Assembly: GCA_021843755.1 (NCBI GenBank)
Contig: JAKBWB010000010.1
Coordinates: 1 to 45,734 of the forward strand
DNA from: Pseudomonadota bacterium
Lineage (GTDB): Bacteria; Pseudomonadota; Gammaproteobacteria; Steroidobacterales; Steroidobacteraceae
DNA: 45,734 nucleotides
Reading direction: 5' to 3'
Shown here: in pieces, positions 17,451 through 27,998 of the stretch
Layout of the letters: each line of letters opens with the position of its first letter
Numbering within the stretch: position 1 is the first letter of the stretch
The notes under the pieces: model-generated
What the model saw: only the letters and a program-made list of their open reading frames with translations
What the model was told of the DNA's origin: nothing
Databases searched by the model: none
Translations under genes and position numbers: made by a program

Positions 17451-18947
17451 CTACACCGCTGGCCACCGGCGTTGGCACTCGCGTAGCGCGTCCTCGAGCG
17501 TGAGCAAACGCCCGAGCTTCTCCACCGGGACATCCAGTGCACGCGCCCACTCGCTCGGCGCTCCCGGAATCAGTGTGTCGCGCCTTCGCCCCCGCACGTG
17601 CCCCGCAAGCCAGGCCGCCACGGCCAGGGTGTGCGGACAGCCGTAGACCCGGTATGACGCATCGTGGACGATTCCTCCCCGCACCTGCAGCCGGAAGCGG
17701 ATCCACACCTCGCGGCCCGGCCCGCCCGCTTCGCCGAGGACTTGCGCGCCACTCTCACCGCCGCCGATGGGCGTATCGGACGCCGGCGACAGTGCACGCA
17801 GCCGCCGAACCTCGCGCCGGATGGCCGCCGCGGCGGCGTCGATTTCCGCTTCGCGGGTGAAGCGCCCGAGACTCAGGCGCAGCGAGCTTTGCGCCAGCTC
17901 GCGATCCCGGCCGAGTGCGCGCAACACATACGACGGCTCGGCCGAGGCCGAGTTGCACGCCGAGCCGCTCGAGAGCGCCAGCTCGGACAGGCCGTGCAGC
18001 AGGCTCTCGCCCTCCACGCCCTCGAAGGACACGTTGAGAATACCGGGGACCCGCGGGGCCCCCTCGCCGTTGAGCAGCGCCCCCTCGAGTGTGCGCAATT
18101 GCCCCCATAGTCGCTCGCGCAGGCTCATGACCCGCTGCGCCTCGCCCTCGCGCTCCAGAGCCCTGCGCGCACGGACACACGCGGCGCCGAAGCCGACGAT
18201 CTGATGCGTCGGGAGGGTGCCCGGGCGCATGCCGTGCTCCTGCCCGCCCCCGAATGTCAGCGGCAGCACCCAGGGGCGTACGCCCGCGCGCACGTACAGC
18301 GCGCCGATGCCCTTCGGGCCATAGAGCTTGTGGGCCGTGAAGGACATCAGATCGATCGGCAGCGCGCGCACCTCGAGCGGGAATTTGCCGACCGCCTGTG
18401 CGGCATCGGTATGAAACAACACCCCGCGCTCACGGCATAGTGCGCCGATCGCCGCGACGTCCTGAATCACGCCGGTCTCGTTGTTGACCCACATGATCGA
18501 CACCACGGTCGTATCGGCGCGTAGTGCCGCCGCGACCGCGTCCGGAGCGATCCGACCCGTACGCGCGGGCGGCACCAGTGTGACCGCGAAGCCCTCCTTC
18601 TCCAGGCGCTTGCACGGATCGAGGCCCGCCTTGTGCTCGATGCGGGAGCTGACGACGTGACGGCCGCGCTCCGCACCGGCGCGCGCCGCGCCGAGTATGG
18701 CGAGGTTGTCCGACTCCGTGGCCCCGGAAGTGAACACGATCTCCTCCGGGCGCGCACCGATCAGATCGGCGACTTCAGCTCGCGCGGTCTCGATCCGCTG
18801 CGCCGCCCGTCGGCCGTAGAGGTGCTGCGAGGAAGGATTGCCGCGCCCGCCCTCCTCCCGCAGGCAGGATGCCATGGCGTCGGCCACGGCGGGATCCACC
18901 GGGGTGGTGGCCGCATAATCGAGATAAATGGGCTGGGATGCGCTCAT
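17451..18947 (-). CDS. iscS: Cysteine desulfurase IscS fused to a degenerate IscU-like domain
   Basis: Residues 1-388 are a group I cysteine desulfurase. They include the PLP-binding lysine near 207 ([10 protein letters not shown]) and the catalytic loop [16 protein letters not shown] with Cys331. The ending RRLRALSP is typical of IscS. A normal IscS ends soon after this point, but here a glycine-rich linker (390-412) leads to about 85 residues that match the IscU/NifU scaffold fold: [14 protein letters not shown], a central helix, and [17 protein letters not shown]. Of the three IscU cluster-ligand cysteines only the middle one (Cys437) remains. The first is missing, and the HC of KxHC is replaced by GR. 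The domain therefore probably cannot build a cluster by itself and may be structural or regulatory. The ATG at 18947 gives the canonical start. The total of 498 residues is about 95 more than usual. Confidence 0.92.
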   Translation of the reverse strand: MSASQPIYLDYAATTPVDPAVADAMASCLREEGGRGNPSSQHLYGRRAAQRIETARAEVADLIGARPEEIVFTSGATESDNLAILGAARAGAERGRHVVSSRIEHKAGLDPCKRLEKEGFAVTLVPPARTGRIAPDAVAAALRADTTVVSIMWVNNETGVIQDVAAIGALCRERGVLFHTDAAQAVGKFPLEVRALPIDLMSFTAHKLYGPKGIGALYVRAGVRPWVLPLTFGGGQEHGMRPGTLPTHQIVGFGAACVRARRALEREGEAQRVMSLRERLWGQLRTLEGALLNGEGAPRVPGILNVSFEGVEGESLLHGLSELALSSGSACNSASAEPSYVLRALGRDRELAQSSLRLSLGRFTREAEIDAAAAAIRREVRRLRALSPASDTPIGGGESGAQVLGEAGGPGREVWIRFRLQVRGGIVHDASYRVYGCPHTLAVAAWLAGHVRGRRRDTLIPGAPSEWARALDVPVEKLGRLLTLEDALRECQRRWPAV

Positions 18948-19146
18948 CGTCGTGCACCCGCCATTGTGCGCGTCGGCACCGGCTCGACTCCAGAGCATCA
19001 GTTCCGGCTGCGGCCCGAGCGCGGGCGGCACTGCGCAGTGCTCACCCCAAGGACCTCCCGAGCGGCCGCGGCGCTCGCCGCGCAATCGAGCAACGCACGG
19101 CGGTCAGCCGCCACCGGCTGCCCGGGCGCATGATCCGTTCAGCGCA

Positions 19147-19947
19147 TTATCGCTTGCTCAACCGCGCGGCCGATCTTGAGCGCAACTCATCATTCGCCCC
19201 GGGCTTGGGGGGTTTACCTTCCCCGGCGTGCCGGCGCCGGCCCTGCACGGCCGAGAGAAAGCCACGCAAGATATTGACTTCATTGCGGTCCAACTCGGCG
19301 CGCTGAAAGAGACGACGGATGCGCGCCATCAGGTGAGTACCGCTTTGGGTTCGATCGCGGAAATCGACTTCCTCGAGCACCGTCGCGAAATGCTCGTACA
19401 GCCGCGTGAGCTCCGCGGGGTCCGCGAGCGATCCCGCCTCGGGCGTGAGTTCGGTGTCGACGCCCCGCACCCGAAAGAGCTCATAGGCCACCAGCTGCAC
19501 CGCCATGGCCAGATTGAGCGAGGGATAGGCGTCGCTCGCGGGAATACGAACGAGCAGATGCGCCGCCTCGAGCTGCTCGTTGGTCAATCCGGCGCGCTCG
19601 GATCCGAACAACACCGCCGCGGGACCCCGCGCGGTCTGCCGCATCAAGCGCACGGCCGCATCGCGCACGTCCAGCACGCGAAAGTACTGGTCGCGGGCGC
19701 GTGCGGTAGTCGCCGCAACGAGGCCGCAACCCGCGAGCGCCTCCGGCAGCGACCCGACCACCCGGGCGCGCGCGAGCACATCACCGGCCCCCGAGGCGCG
19801 CGCCGTGGCCTGCGGGTGCGGGAACTGCCCGGGACTCACCAACACGAGCTGCTCCAGAGCCATGTTCTTCATGGCCCGGGCCACCGCTCCGATGTTGCCC
19901 GGATGGGTCGGCTCGACCAGGACGATGCGTATATCCGGTGAACTCAT
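19147..19947 (-). CDS. trmJ: tRNA (cytidine/uridine-2'-O)-methyltransferase TrmJ
   Basis: TrmJ is a SPOUT-class enzyme that 2'-O-methylates position 32 of several tRNAs. The 266-residue protein has VLVEPTHPGNIGAVARAMKN at the N-terminus, LFGSERAGLTNEQ in the knot region and the SLNLAMAVQLVAYEL motif. The C-terminal extension typical of TrmJ has DFRDRTQSGTHLMARIRRLF. In most gammaproteobacteria iscR lies between trmJ and iscS. Here that 199-bp gap holds no gene. Confidence 0.95.
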   Translation of the reverse strand: MSSPDIRIVLVEPTHPGNIGAVARAMKNMALEQLVLVSPGQFPHPQATARASGAGDVLARARVVGSLPEALAGCGLVAATTARARDQYFRVLDVRDAAVRLMRQTARGPAAVLFGSERAGLTNEQLEAAHLLVRIPASDAYPSLNLAMAVQLVAYELFRVRGVDTELTPEAGSLADPAELTRLYEHFATVLEEVDFRDRTQSGTHLMARIRRLFQRAELDRNEVNILRGFLSAVQGRRRHAGEGKPPKPGANDELRSRSAARLSKR

Positions 19948-20071
19948 CGATCGGCTCCCGCGCCGCCCAACGGGCCACTCCCGCCCCGCGGGCCGCGCCT
20001 GCGTTACTCTGTGTGGACGGCGGCCGCGCGCGGCTCTCCTCACCCGCGACGCCCGTCGCAGGAGGCGAGCA

Positions 20072-20872
20072 TCAGCGGCCCCGCAAGTCCTCCGGCACGA
20101 GCGGGGCAAACAACTCGATCATCGCCGCATAGACCTTCGGGGTGCCCGCGACGATGTAGCCGCCCTGGCGGTACGGCTCCCCGGTCAGCGTGCCAATGTG
20201 ACCGCCGGCTTCCTGCACCAGCAGTGTGCCGGCCGCCGTGTCCCAGGGCGCAAGCCCGAGCTCCCAGAACCCGTCGGTGCGGCCAGCCGCCACGTACGCC
20301 AGATCGAGCGCCGCGGCGCCCGGCCGGCGGATTCCCGCGGTGCTCTGCGACGCGGCCCGCAACATGGCGAAATACGCATCGATATACCGGTCATTGGCGC
20401 GGAACGGGAAGCCCGTACCGATCAGCGCGCCCTCGAGCGAACGCTGCTTGCTCACCCGGATGCGGCGGTTGTCGAGGTGTGCTCCGCCGCCGCGCGAGGC
20501 GGTGAACAGTTCCTGGCGCATCGGGTCGTAGACGACGGCGTGCTCGATCCGACCCTTGATCTCACAGGCGATCGACACCGCGAACACCGGGAAGCCGTGC
20601 AGGAAATTGGTCGTGCCGTCGAGCGGATCGATGATCCACCGGGTGTCGCTCTCGCCCCTCGCCCCGCTCTCCTCGGCGAGAATCGCATGCTGCGGATAGT
20701 GCCGGCGAATGATCGCGATGATCTCCGCCTCCGCCGCCCGATCGACTTCGGAGACGAAATCGTTGCGGCTCTTGGCCGTGACCGTCAGCGCCTCGAGATT
20801 GTTCAGGCTGCGCACGATCACTTCCCCGGCGCGCCGCGCGGCGCGAACGGCGATGTTGAGCAGTGCCTGCAT
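20072..20872 (-). CDS. suhB: Inositol-1-monophosphatase family protein SuhB
   Basis: SuhB hydrolyses inositol phosphates and, in E. coli, also binds NusA and takes part in rRNA antitermination. The 266-residue protein has the metal-binding motifs LAEESG (about 65-70), DPLDGTTNF (82-90) and APWDTAAG with Asp211, in the canonical order and spacing. The N-terminus MQALLNIAVRAARRAGEVI matches SuhB proteins. It lies between trmJ and the secF end, in the same direction. Confidence 0.95.
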   Translation of the reverse strand: MQALLNIAVRAARRAGEVIVRSLNNLEALTVTAKSRNDFVSEVDRAAEAEIIAIIRRHYPQHAILAEESGARGESDTRWIIDPLDGTTNFLHGFPVFAVSIACEIKGRIEHAVVYDPMRQELFTASRGGGAHLDNRRIRVSKQRSLEGALIGTGFPFRANDRYIDAYFAMLRAASQSTAGIRRPGAAALDLAYVAAGRTDGFWELGLAPWDTAAGTLLVQEAGGHIGTLTGEPYRQGGYIVAGTPKVYAAMIELFAPLVPEDLRGR

Positions 20873-20905
20873 GGGCGTCCCTCCGGTAACGGCGCCGCGC
20901 GCGCC

Positions 20906-21841
20906 TCAGGGCAGATGATCGACGGCGGTCTTCCTGACGGTAGGGAAGATATGCTCGGCCGTCAACCCGCACTGCAGCGCGATGGCGCTCGAGATGTAGA
21001 TCGAAGAGTAGGTTCCCGCGAGGATGCCGATCAGCAACGCCGCCGAGAAACCCCGCAGCACCGGTCCGCCGAGCACCAGCAGCGCCACCACCACGATGGA
21101 AGTCACCACCTTGGTCATGATCGTTCGCGACAGCGTCTGGTTGATCGCCTGATCGAGCACCACCTCCGGCGCCAGGCGGCGATTGCCTTCGAAGCGCTCG
21201 CGGATTCGATCGAATACCACGACGGTATCGTTCAGCGAATAGCCGATCACGGCCAGCACCGCCGCCACCACATTGAGATCGAACGAGATGTGCGACAGGG
21301 CGAAGAAGCCGAGCACCAGGATCGGATCGTGCACCACCGCGAGAATGGCGCCGAGGGAGAGCCGCCAGGTGTGGAAGCGCCAGGCGATGTACAGGAAGAT
21401 GAACAGCAGCGTGAACGCGAGCGCCCACATCGCGCTGTGTTTCAGCTCCGAGCCGACCTGCGGGCCGACCACCGACAGCGAAGAGACCGTCGCACCCGGG
21501 TTGACCTTCTGCAGGGCGTGCTCGATGCGGCCGCTCAGCTCGGTGGAGGTCTGGCCCCGCTCCGGCGGCAGGCGTATGGAGACGACACGAGCGCTGCCGA
21601 CATAGGTCACCACGGCATCATGGAAGCCGGCGGCCGCAAGCTGAGAACGCACCGTCGACAGATCCGCCGATCCCGGAAAGCTCGCCTGGGCGGTCACGCC
21701 GCCCGTAAAATCGACGGCCCAGTTCAAGCCCCGTGTGGCGAGCAGCGCGAGCGAGGCGATCATCAGCACGATGGACAGCGCGAACCACACCTTGCGTGTG
21801 GCCATGAACCGAAAGTTTGTTTGATGACTGAAGAATTCCAC
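20906..21841 (-). CDS. secF: Protein translocase subunit SecF
   Basis: SecF pairs with SecD in the inner membrane and uses the proton gradient to pull exported proteins out of SecYEG. The 311-residue protein has a first span near residues 15-35 (ALSIVLMIASLALLATRG), GLNWAVDFTGG, a periplasmic domain, and five further spans with IGYSLNDTVVVFDRIRE and a following NQTLSRTI segment. A GTG at 21841 is chosen because it lies 10 bp after the secD stop and keeps the conserved FFSHQTNFRFM start. An ATG 12 codons in is also possible. Confidence 0.95.
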   Translation of the reverse strand: MEFFSHQTNFRFMATRKVWFALSIVLMIASLALLATRGLNWAVDFTGGVTAQASFPGSADLSTVRSQLAAAGFHDAVVTYVGSARVVSIRLPPERGQTSTELSGRIEHALQKVNPGATVSSLSVVGPQVGSELKHSAMWALAFTLLFIFLYIAWRFHTWRLSLGAILAVVHDPILVLGFFALSHISFDLNVVAAVLAVIGYSLNDTVVVFDRIRERFEGNRRLAPEVVLDQAINQTLSRTIMTKVVTSIVVVALLVLGGPVLRGFSAALLIGILAGTYSSIYISSAIALQCGLTAEHIFPTVRKTAVDHLP

Positions 21842-21851
21842 GTCCGCGCCC

Positions 21852-23726
21852 CTAGATGTGCAGCCGCGCGAGCTTGCGCCGGCCACCGTACATGAGCGTC
21901 ACCAGGGCCCGGCTGCCCATCAGCGAGGTGAACATCGACGTGCCGATGCCGAGAGTCAACACTACCGCGAAGCCGCGGATCGCTCCGGTGCCGAAGATCC
22001 ACAGGACCAGTCCGGCGATTCCGGTGGTGACGTTGGAGTCGAGGATCGCCGAGAAGGCCTTGTCGAAGCCGGCGCGGATCGCCGCCTGCGGCGAGACACC
22101 CTTGCGCAGCTCTTCGCGGATACGCTCGTAGATCAGCACGTTCGCATCCACCGCGATGCCCACCGTGAGGATGATGCCGGCGATCCCCGGCAGCGAAAGC
22201 GAGGCATGCATCATCGACAACAACGCGGTCAGCAGGACCACGTTCGACACGAGCACCGCATCGGCGACCAAGCCGAAGACCTTGTAATAAACGAACATGA
22301 AGATGAGCACGCCGGCCATACCGAGCACCAGCGCCCCGACACCCATCTTGATGTTCTCCGCGCCGAGGCTCGGGCCTATGACGCTCTGACCGACGAGACT
22401 GATGGGCGTGAGGAACGAGCCCGAACGCAGCAGGATCGCCAGATCCTGGGCACCACCGAGCGTCAGGCCGGTGATCATGAATTGGTTGCTGAAGACCCCG
22501 TCGATGGTGGCATCGTTGATCACCTTCTCCGTCGTGACCACGTGAGACACTTTTTTGCCGTCCACCTCGCGCGTCACCACGTGCTTGGTGATCAGCACGA
22601 CACCCATTGCCTTGCCGACGTTCTCCTTCGTGGTGCGCAGCATGTTCTCGCCGGCGCGGCTGTCGAGCGTCACATTGACCTGCGGACCCTGCGGTCCCTC
22701 GCTCACCGTGGCGCCCGTCAGCTGATCGCCGGTGGCGATAACCTCGCGCTTCAACAGAATCGGCTGGCCGTCCGGAGTATCCGTGTACAGCTTGTCGCCG
22801 AGCGGCACGTTGCCCGTCTGCTCCGCCTGGTACGGACTGTTCTCCGTATCGTTCAGGTGGAACTCGAGCATCGCGGTCTGCCCGAGCAGATGTTTGACTT
22901 CAGCCATGTTCTCCACGCCGGGCAGCTGCACGTCGATGCGATCGTTGCCCTGGCGCTGCACGATCGGCTCGGACACGCCGAGCGCATTGACCCGGTTGCG
23001 CAGAATGGTGATGGCCTGCTCGATCGCGTAATTCTCTCGCTGGTTGATCATCGCCGACGGCACGGTCGCCGAGAGGACGGTGCCGGAGGATCCTGTCGAG
23101 GAGCTCACCGACAGCCCCTGCAGCGAATCGGCCAGCGCGGCGGCGGCCTTCTTGGCATCCGCCTTGGGGCCGAGCGTGATCCGCACGGTGTTGGGCAGAT
23201 CGCTCCCCCCCGTGGCCACGTCCGTGATGCTCGTCACCGGGACATTCGCGGCGGCCAGCGCGTGCGAGGCATCCTGGGTATACATCCGCACCAGCTGCTT
23301 GACGGCGCTGCGCGTATCGACCTGGTACAGCAGCTCCAGGCCACCGCTCAAATCCAAGCCGAGCGGCATGGGCTTGAGGCCCAGATCACGCAGCCAGGCC
23401 GGCGTGCGCGGCACCAGCGTCAGCGCCGAGAGGTATTCCTTCTTGAACTTCCCGTCAATCGCGTCCTGGGCCCGAAACTGCGCCGACTCGTCGGCGAACC
23501 GCACGATCAGGCGCCCGTTCTGCAGGTACGTGCCCGTGAACGGAATCTCCTGCTTTTTGAGGTAGGCCGACACGCTCCGCGCCTCGGCGGCGGTCACCGG
23601 AGTGTGATCCGCGTGCACCAGCTGCAAGGCCGGCGCCTGGCCGAACACGTTGGGCAGCGCGAACAGCAGTGCCACGAGCAGCACCACCACGATCAGGATG
23701 TACTTCCAGCGAGCGTACTCGAGCAT
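21852..23726 (-). CDS. secD: Protein translocase subunit SecD
   Basis: Large subunit of the SecDF motor. The 624-residue protein starts with a membrane span (ILIVVVLLVALLFALPNVFG). The periplasmic P1 head contains DLSGGLELLYQVDT and RNRVNALGVSEPIVQRQG. Five C-terminal spans follow, with GMAGVLIFMFVYYKVFGL, the conserved GIAVDANVLIYERIREE and LDSNVTTGIAGLVL. Length and order match SecD. The yajC-secD-secF order is the standard operon. Confidence 0.97.
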   Translation of the reverse strand: MLEYARWKYILIVVVLLVALLFALPNVFGQAPALQLVHADHTPVTAAEARSVSAYLKKQEIPFTGTYLQNGRLIVRFADESAQFRAQDAIDGKFKKEYLSALTLVPRTPAWLRDLGLKPMPLGLDLSGGLELLYQVDTRSAVKQLVRMYTQDASHALAAANVPVTSITDVATGGSDLPNTVRITLGPKADAKKAAAALADSLQGLSVSSSTGSSGTVLSATVPSAMINQRENYAIEQAITILRNRVNALGVSEPIVQRQGNDRIDVQLPGVENMAEVKHLLGQTAMLEFHLNDTENSPYQAEQTGNVPLGDKLYTDTPDGQPILLKREVIATGDQLTGATVSEGPQGPQVNVTLDSRAGENMLRTTKENVGKAMGVVLITKHVVTREVDGKKVSHVVTTEKVINDATIDGVFSNQFMITGLTLGGAQDLAILLRSGSFLTPISLVGQSVIGPSLGAENIKMGVGALVLGMAGVLIFMFVYYKVFGLVADAVLVSNVVLLTALLSMMHASLSLPGIAGIILTVGIAVDANVLIYERIREELRKGVSPQAAIRAGFDKAFSAILDSNVTTGIAGLVLWIFGTGAIRGFAVVLTLGIGTSMFTSLMGSRALVTLMYGGRRKLARLHI

Positions 23727-23768
23727 GGATTTTCCGGAATTTATCGAGACACGAACGGAATGCGGAAA

Positions 23769-24101
23769 TCAGGCGCTCTTGAGGGTGCCCTTCGGCATCA
23801 GGGTATTGATCTGGCCCCGCTGCACTTTGACGCGCACGTTCTCGGCGACCTCGAGTGTCACGAAGTGCTCGCCAACCTCGGTGATGCGCCCGAGCAGCCC
23901 GCCGCTGGTGACGACCTCATCGCCGGGAGCGAGCTTGGAGATCAGGATCTGGTGCTGCTTGGCCTTCTTCTGCTGCGGGCGGATCAGCAGGAAATAGAAC
24001 ACGACGATGAAGCCGCCCATCACCAGCAGGGGCGCGAGCTGGCTGCCGCTCGATGCCGGGGCGGCGGTGGCCGCCCGGGCCAGGGGAATCAATGCATTCA
24101 T
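23769..24101 (-). CDS. yajC: Sec translocon accessory protein YajC
   Basis: YajC is a small inner membrane protein bound to SecDF. The 110-residue protein has one hydrophobic segment (about 26-43, APLLVMGGFIVVFYFLLI) followed directly by RPQQKKAKQHQ. A small soluble domain contains LAPGDEVVTSGGLLGRI. It lies between tgt and secD in the usual order. Confidence 0.96.
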   Translation of the reverse strand: MNALIPLARAATAAPASSGSQLAPLLVMGGFIVVFYFLLIRPQQKKAKQHQILISKLAPGDEVVTSGGLLGRITEVGEHFVTLEVAENVRVKVQRGQINTLMPKGTLKSA

Positions 24102-24163
24102 ACTTTATCCTCGGGAAGGCTCCCCGGAGGCGAGAGCGGGCCCCCGGGAGCGAAGGGCCGGCA

Positions 24164-26391
<2,228 letters not shown>

Positions 26392-26455
26392 ATGGTACAC
26401 GGAGCGGCCATCCCTCCCGCACCGTGCGCCGGTATCCACATTGCCCGCGCCGCCG

Positions 26456-26461
26456 TATACT
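26456..26461 (+). promoter_or_regulatory. -10 element of the tRNA-Leu promoter
   Basis: TATACT lies 11 bp before the mature 5' end of tRNA-Leu. A GC-rich discriminator (CGCGGC) follows, as is typical of stringently controlled stable RNA promoters. A good -35 match is not obvious. Confidence 0.55.
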
Positions 26462-26507
26462 CGCGGCTTCGTGCCCGAGTGGCGGAATTGGTAGACGCAG
26501 CGGACTC

Positions 26508-26736
26508 AGACGACAACTTGAGCCCTCGCGGAGAAATCCCCGAGGTGAAGCCCGTCAAACTCGGTAGAGGCCCTGAAGCATTTCGAGCTCATGCCGAGCC
26601 AAGCCCCACGTAATGCGGGGAAGGTGTAGAGAGCAGACGGCGGGCACCTACGGCCGCAAGGCTACGGTGAAGGCGTGCTCCAGCCCACGAACCCGCACGG
26701 CCCGACCGGCGGGGCGATGAAAGTCGAAGTGGGATG
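26508..26736 (+). ncRNA. Group I self-splicing intron (subgroup IC3-like) in tRNA-Leu(CAA)
   Basis: The 229-nt insert carries the core of tRNA group I introns. P1 is CUC (exon) plus AG pairing with UUGAG at 26518-26522. P2 is CCTCG/CGAGG (26524-26528 with 26541-26545), capped by a GAAA loop. P3 is CCGTC/GACGG (26552-26556 with 26636-26640). P4 is CTCGG/CCGAG (26560-26564 with 26594-26598). P7 is GAGCA/TGCTC (26631-26635 with 26676-26680). P9 is CCCAC/GTGGG (26684-26688 with 26729-26733). The segments GGTGTAGAGA and ACGGTGAAGGC match the R/S region of the Azoarcus tRNA-Ile intron. It ends in G (26736), as group I introns do. It is too short for a homing endonuclease. The family assignment is from memory of known introns. 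Confidence 0.93.
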
Positions 26737-26765
26737 AAAATCCGCCGCCCTTAAAAGCGTGTCGG

Positions 26766-26785
26766 TTCGACTCCGACCTCGGGCA
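26766..26785 (+). repeat. Attachment core copy 0 (tRNA-Leu 3' end)
   Basis: TTCGACTCCGACCTCGGGCA, the T-loop to discriminator base of tRNA-Leu, is the likely attB core. The same sequence, with at most one mismatch, ends six downstream arms. Here the upstream flank is the tRNA itself and lacks the arm elements, as expected at the outer end of an insertion array. Confidence 0.85.
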
Positions 26786-26788
26786 CCA

Positions 26789-26962
26789 TTGAATCTTCAA
26801 GCGCTGCCGAACATTGGACCTCGGCGTCCCGCGCTCCAGCATGGGGCGCCAAGTTAGAGACCCGCAGCGTCGTGTTGCCGGAGCCGATCTTGCGGGACAG
26901 GCCGAATAAAGCACAGGCCTCTCCGGCCTCAAACGCGGGCGGCAGCGACCCAGGTATCTGAT
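26789..26962. other. Sequence between tRNA-Leu and truncated vapC
   Basis: No gene is recognised. The segment does not resemble the left ends found after the other attachment cores. It replaces the last 25 or so codons of the adjacent vapC, so this tRNA-proximal boundary appears rearranged. Confidence 0.5.
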
Positions 26963-27286
26963 GTCCAGAGCATGCGCATGGCTGCCGATCAGCGTATCAA
27001 GCGGACCAATAGGTTTCCCCTGCTGCTCGAGCGATGCACGAACATCCCCATAGGCCATTGCGGCGCCTTCATCGAAACCCGCAACCTCTAGCGCCAACAG
27101 AAATTCGTTCAGCGCGTCATGCGCAGCCTTTGGACGACTACTCTTTTCCGCGCCGAACATGAGTTCGCCCAACGTAATTGACGAAATTCCGACCTGTCCG
27201 ATCGACTTGCCGCGTAGCTTCTTAAGCACAACCGGATGCTTTTTGATGATGGCGATGCACGTGTCCGTATCCAGCATCCATTTCAC
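26963..27286 (-). pseudogene. vapC: Truncated VapC toxin (PIN domain)
   Basis: Residues 1-108 match the intact VapC at 42723-43124 almost throughout, including Asp6, Glu41 and Asp97 of the PIN active site. After HAHALD the sequence diverges. The segment with VTHNTREF and the final helix is missing, and the frame runs on without homology through the tRNA 3' exon into the intron. The toxin is therefore probably inactive or altered. The start is GTG, overlapping the vapB stop (GTGA). This is the first of two related vapBC loci at opposite ends of the island. Confidence 0.8.
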
Positions 27287-27516
27287 TGCAACGGCTCCCG
27301 CCGCTCGGCTTCAAGTGGCTGCTCGCGTTCGTTCATGAAATCTGCCGGAAACTTATCCAGGCTCTGAACCAGCGTATCCCACGAATTGGCTTTGGGCAGA
27401 AGTACGACCGCACTGCCGACGCGCTTGATCAGCACCTCTGCTCCGGCAAAGCGGAACTCCTTTGGGAGCCGTACAGCTTGGCTGTCGCCGTTCTTGAAGA
27501 GCTTGGCCGTTTTCAC
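27283..27516 (-). CDS. vapB: VapB-type antitoxin (AbrB-like)
   Basis: A 77-residue antitoxin with an N-terminal AbrB/SpoVT-like swapped-hairpin domain (TAKLFKNGDSQAVRLPKEF, FAGAEVLIKRVGSAVVLLP) and a C-terminal toxin-binding tail (ADFMNEREQP). The GTG at 27516 has AAGGTG seven to eight bases upstream. It aligns with the start of the second copy at 43354, and an ATG eight codons upstream is less likely. Its toxin partner is truncated, so it may now serve only to neutralise the intact paralogue. A palindrome lies just upstream. Confidence 0.9.
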   Translation of the reverse strand: MKTAKLFKNGDSQAVRLPKEFRFAGAEVLIKRVGSAVVLLPKANSWDTLVQSLDKFPADFMNEREQPLEAERREPLQ

Positions 27517-27540
27517 GAATGCACCTTGGTCTTTAAACAT

Positions 27541-27557
27541 ATATATTAATAATATAT
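27541..27557. promoter_or_regulatory. AT-rich palindrome upstream of vapB (candidate operator)
   Basis: ATATATTA-A-TAATATAT is a perfect 8-bp inverted repeat with a 1-nt centre, 24 bp upstream of the vapB start. VapB antitoxins usually repress their own operon at such palindromes. A related AT-rich repeat precedes the second vapB at 43378-43396. Confidence 0.6.
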
Positions 27558-27659
27558 ATTTCGACAGATTCCGTCAAGCGCACTGTCTCTGCCCACTTGT
27601 AGTCCATTCCCCCAGCAGCCTTAGCATCCAGGTCGCGAGTAGCGGCGGGCGCGGGGAAT

Positions 27660-27995
27660 TCATGAGGTCACCGGCTTGAGCTCTTTCAACCCCGCAGCCA
27701 GGCGCGAGAAGGTGGCATGGGCCGAGCGCAGCGCTCTGAGGCCTGCGGCAGTAACATCGAAATACGTCCGTGCCTTCCCCCCGCGTTCAGGTGTGGGGGC
27801 GCCTCGCTCGGAGCGAACCAGACCCCGCTCCTCGAGTCGCTCGAGCGCACTATAAATACTGGCCAAAGCGAACTCGCGTCCGCTGCGCTGTTCAATCTCA
27901 CGTGCGAGCGACATGCCGTATGCGTTCTCCCGAATACGCAAGATTGCCAGCAGCACCATAAGCTCGAGTTGACTCAGATAGTCACGGTCGCGCAT
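27660..27995 (-). CDS. PadR-family transcriptional regulator
   Basis: A 111-residue winged-helix protein. Its start DYLSQLELMVLLAILR, then ENAYGMSLAREIEQRSG, ASIYSALERLEERGLV and KARTYFDVTAAGLRAL, is the PadR DNA-binding domain with its beta wing. PadR proteins repress genes for detoxification or transport, often with small ligands. The ATG at 27995 begins the conserved region, and the open frame upstream is unrelated. A perfect palindrome lies directly upstream, so autoregulation is likely. No obvious target gene lies beside it in the cassette. Confidence 0.85.
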   Translation of the reverse strand: MRDRDYLSQLELMVLLAILRIRENAYGMSLAREIEQRSGREFALASIYSALERLEERGLVRSERGAPTPERGGKARTYFDVTAAGLRALRSAHATFSRLAAGLKELKPVTS

Positions 27996-27998
27996 ATT

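Larger units (their letters stand above)
26473..26788 (+). tRNA. tRNA-Leu(CAA), interrupted by a group I intron
   Basis: The exons are 26473-26507 and 26737-26788. Joined, they give an 87-nt tRNA with acceptor stem GCCCGAG/CTCGGGC, a D-loop with TTGGTAGA and an anticodon stem GCGGA/TCCGC. The loop is CTCAAAA (anticodon CAA), with a long variable arm and the T-arm GTCGG-TTCGACT-CCGAC. The CCA end is encoded (26786-26788). The 229-bp interruption lies between C34 and A35 of the anticodon. The segment from T-loop to discriminator base (26766-26785) is the sequence repeated as attachment cores downstream. Confidence 0.95.

Noticed and set aside
18948-19146. A small or decayed iscR between trmJ and the desulfurase
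   Set aside because: No Rrf2-like helix-turn-helix or cysteine motif is visible in any frame of this 199-bp gap.
26648-27286. A 212-codon version of vapC extending through the tRNA 3' exon into the intron
   Set aside because: Homology to the intact VapC stops at codon 108. The rest is run-on reading of unrelated sequence and tRNA.
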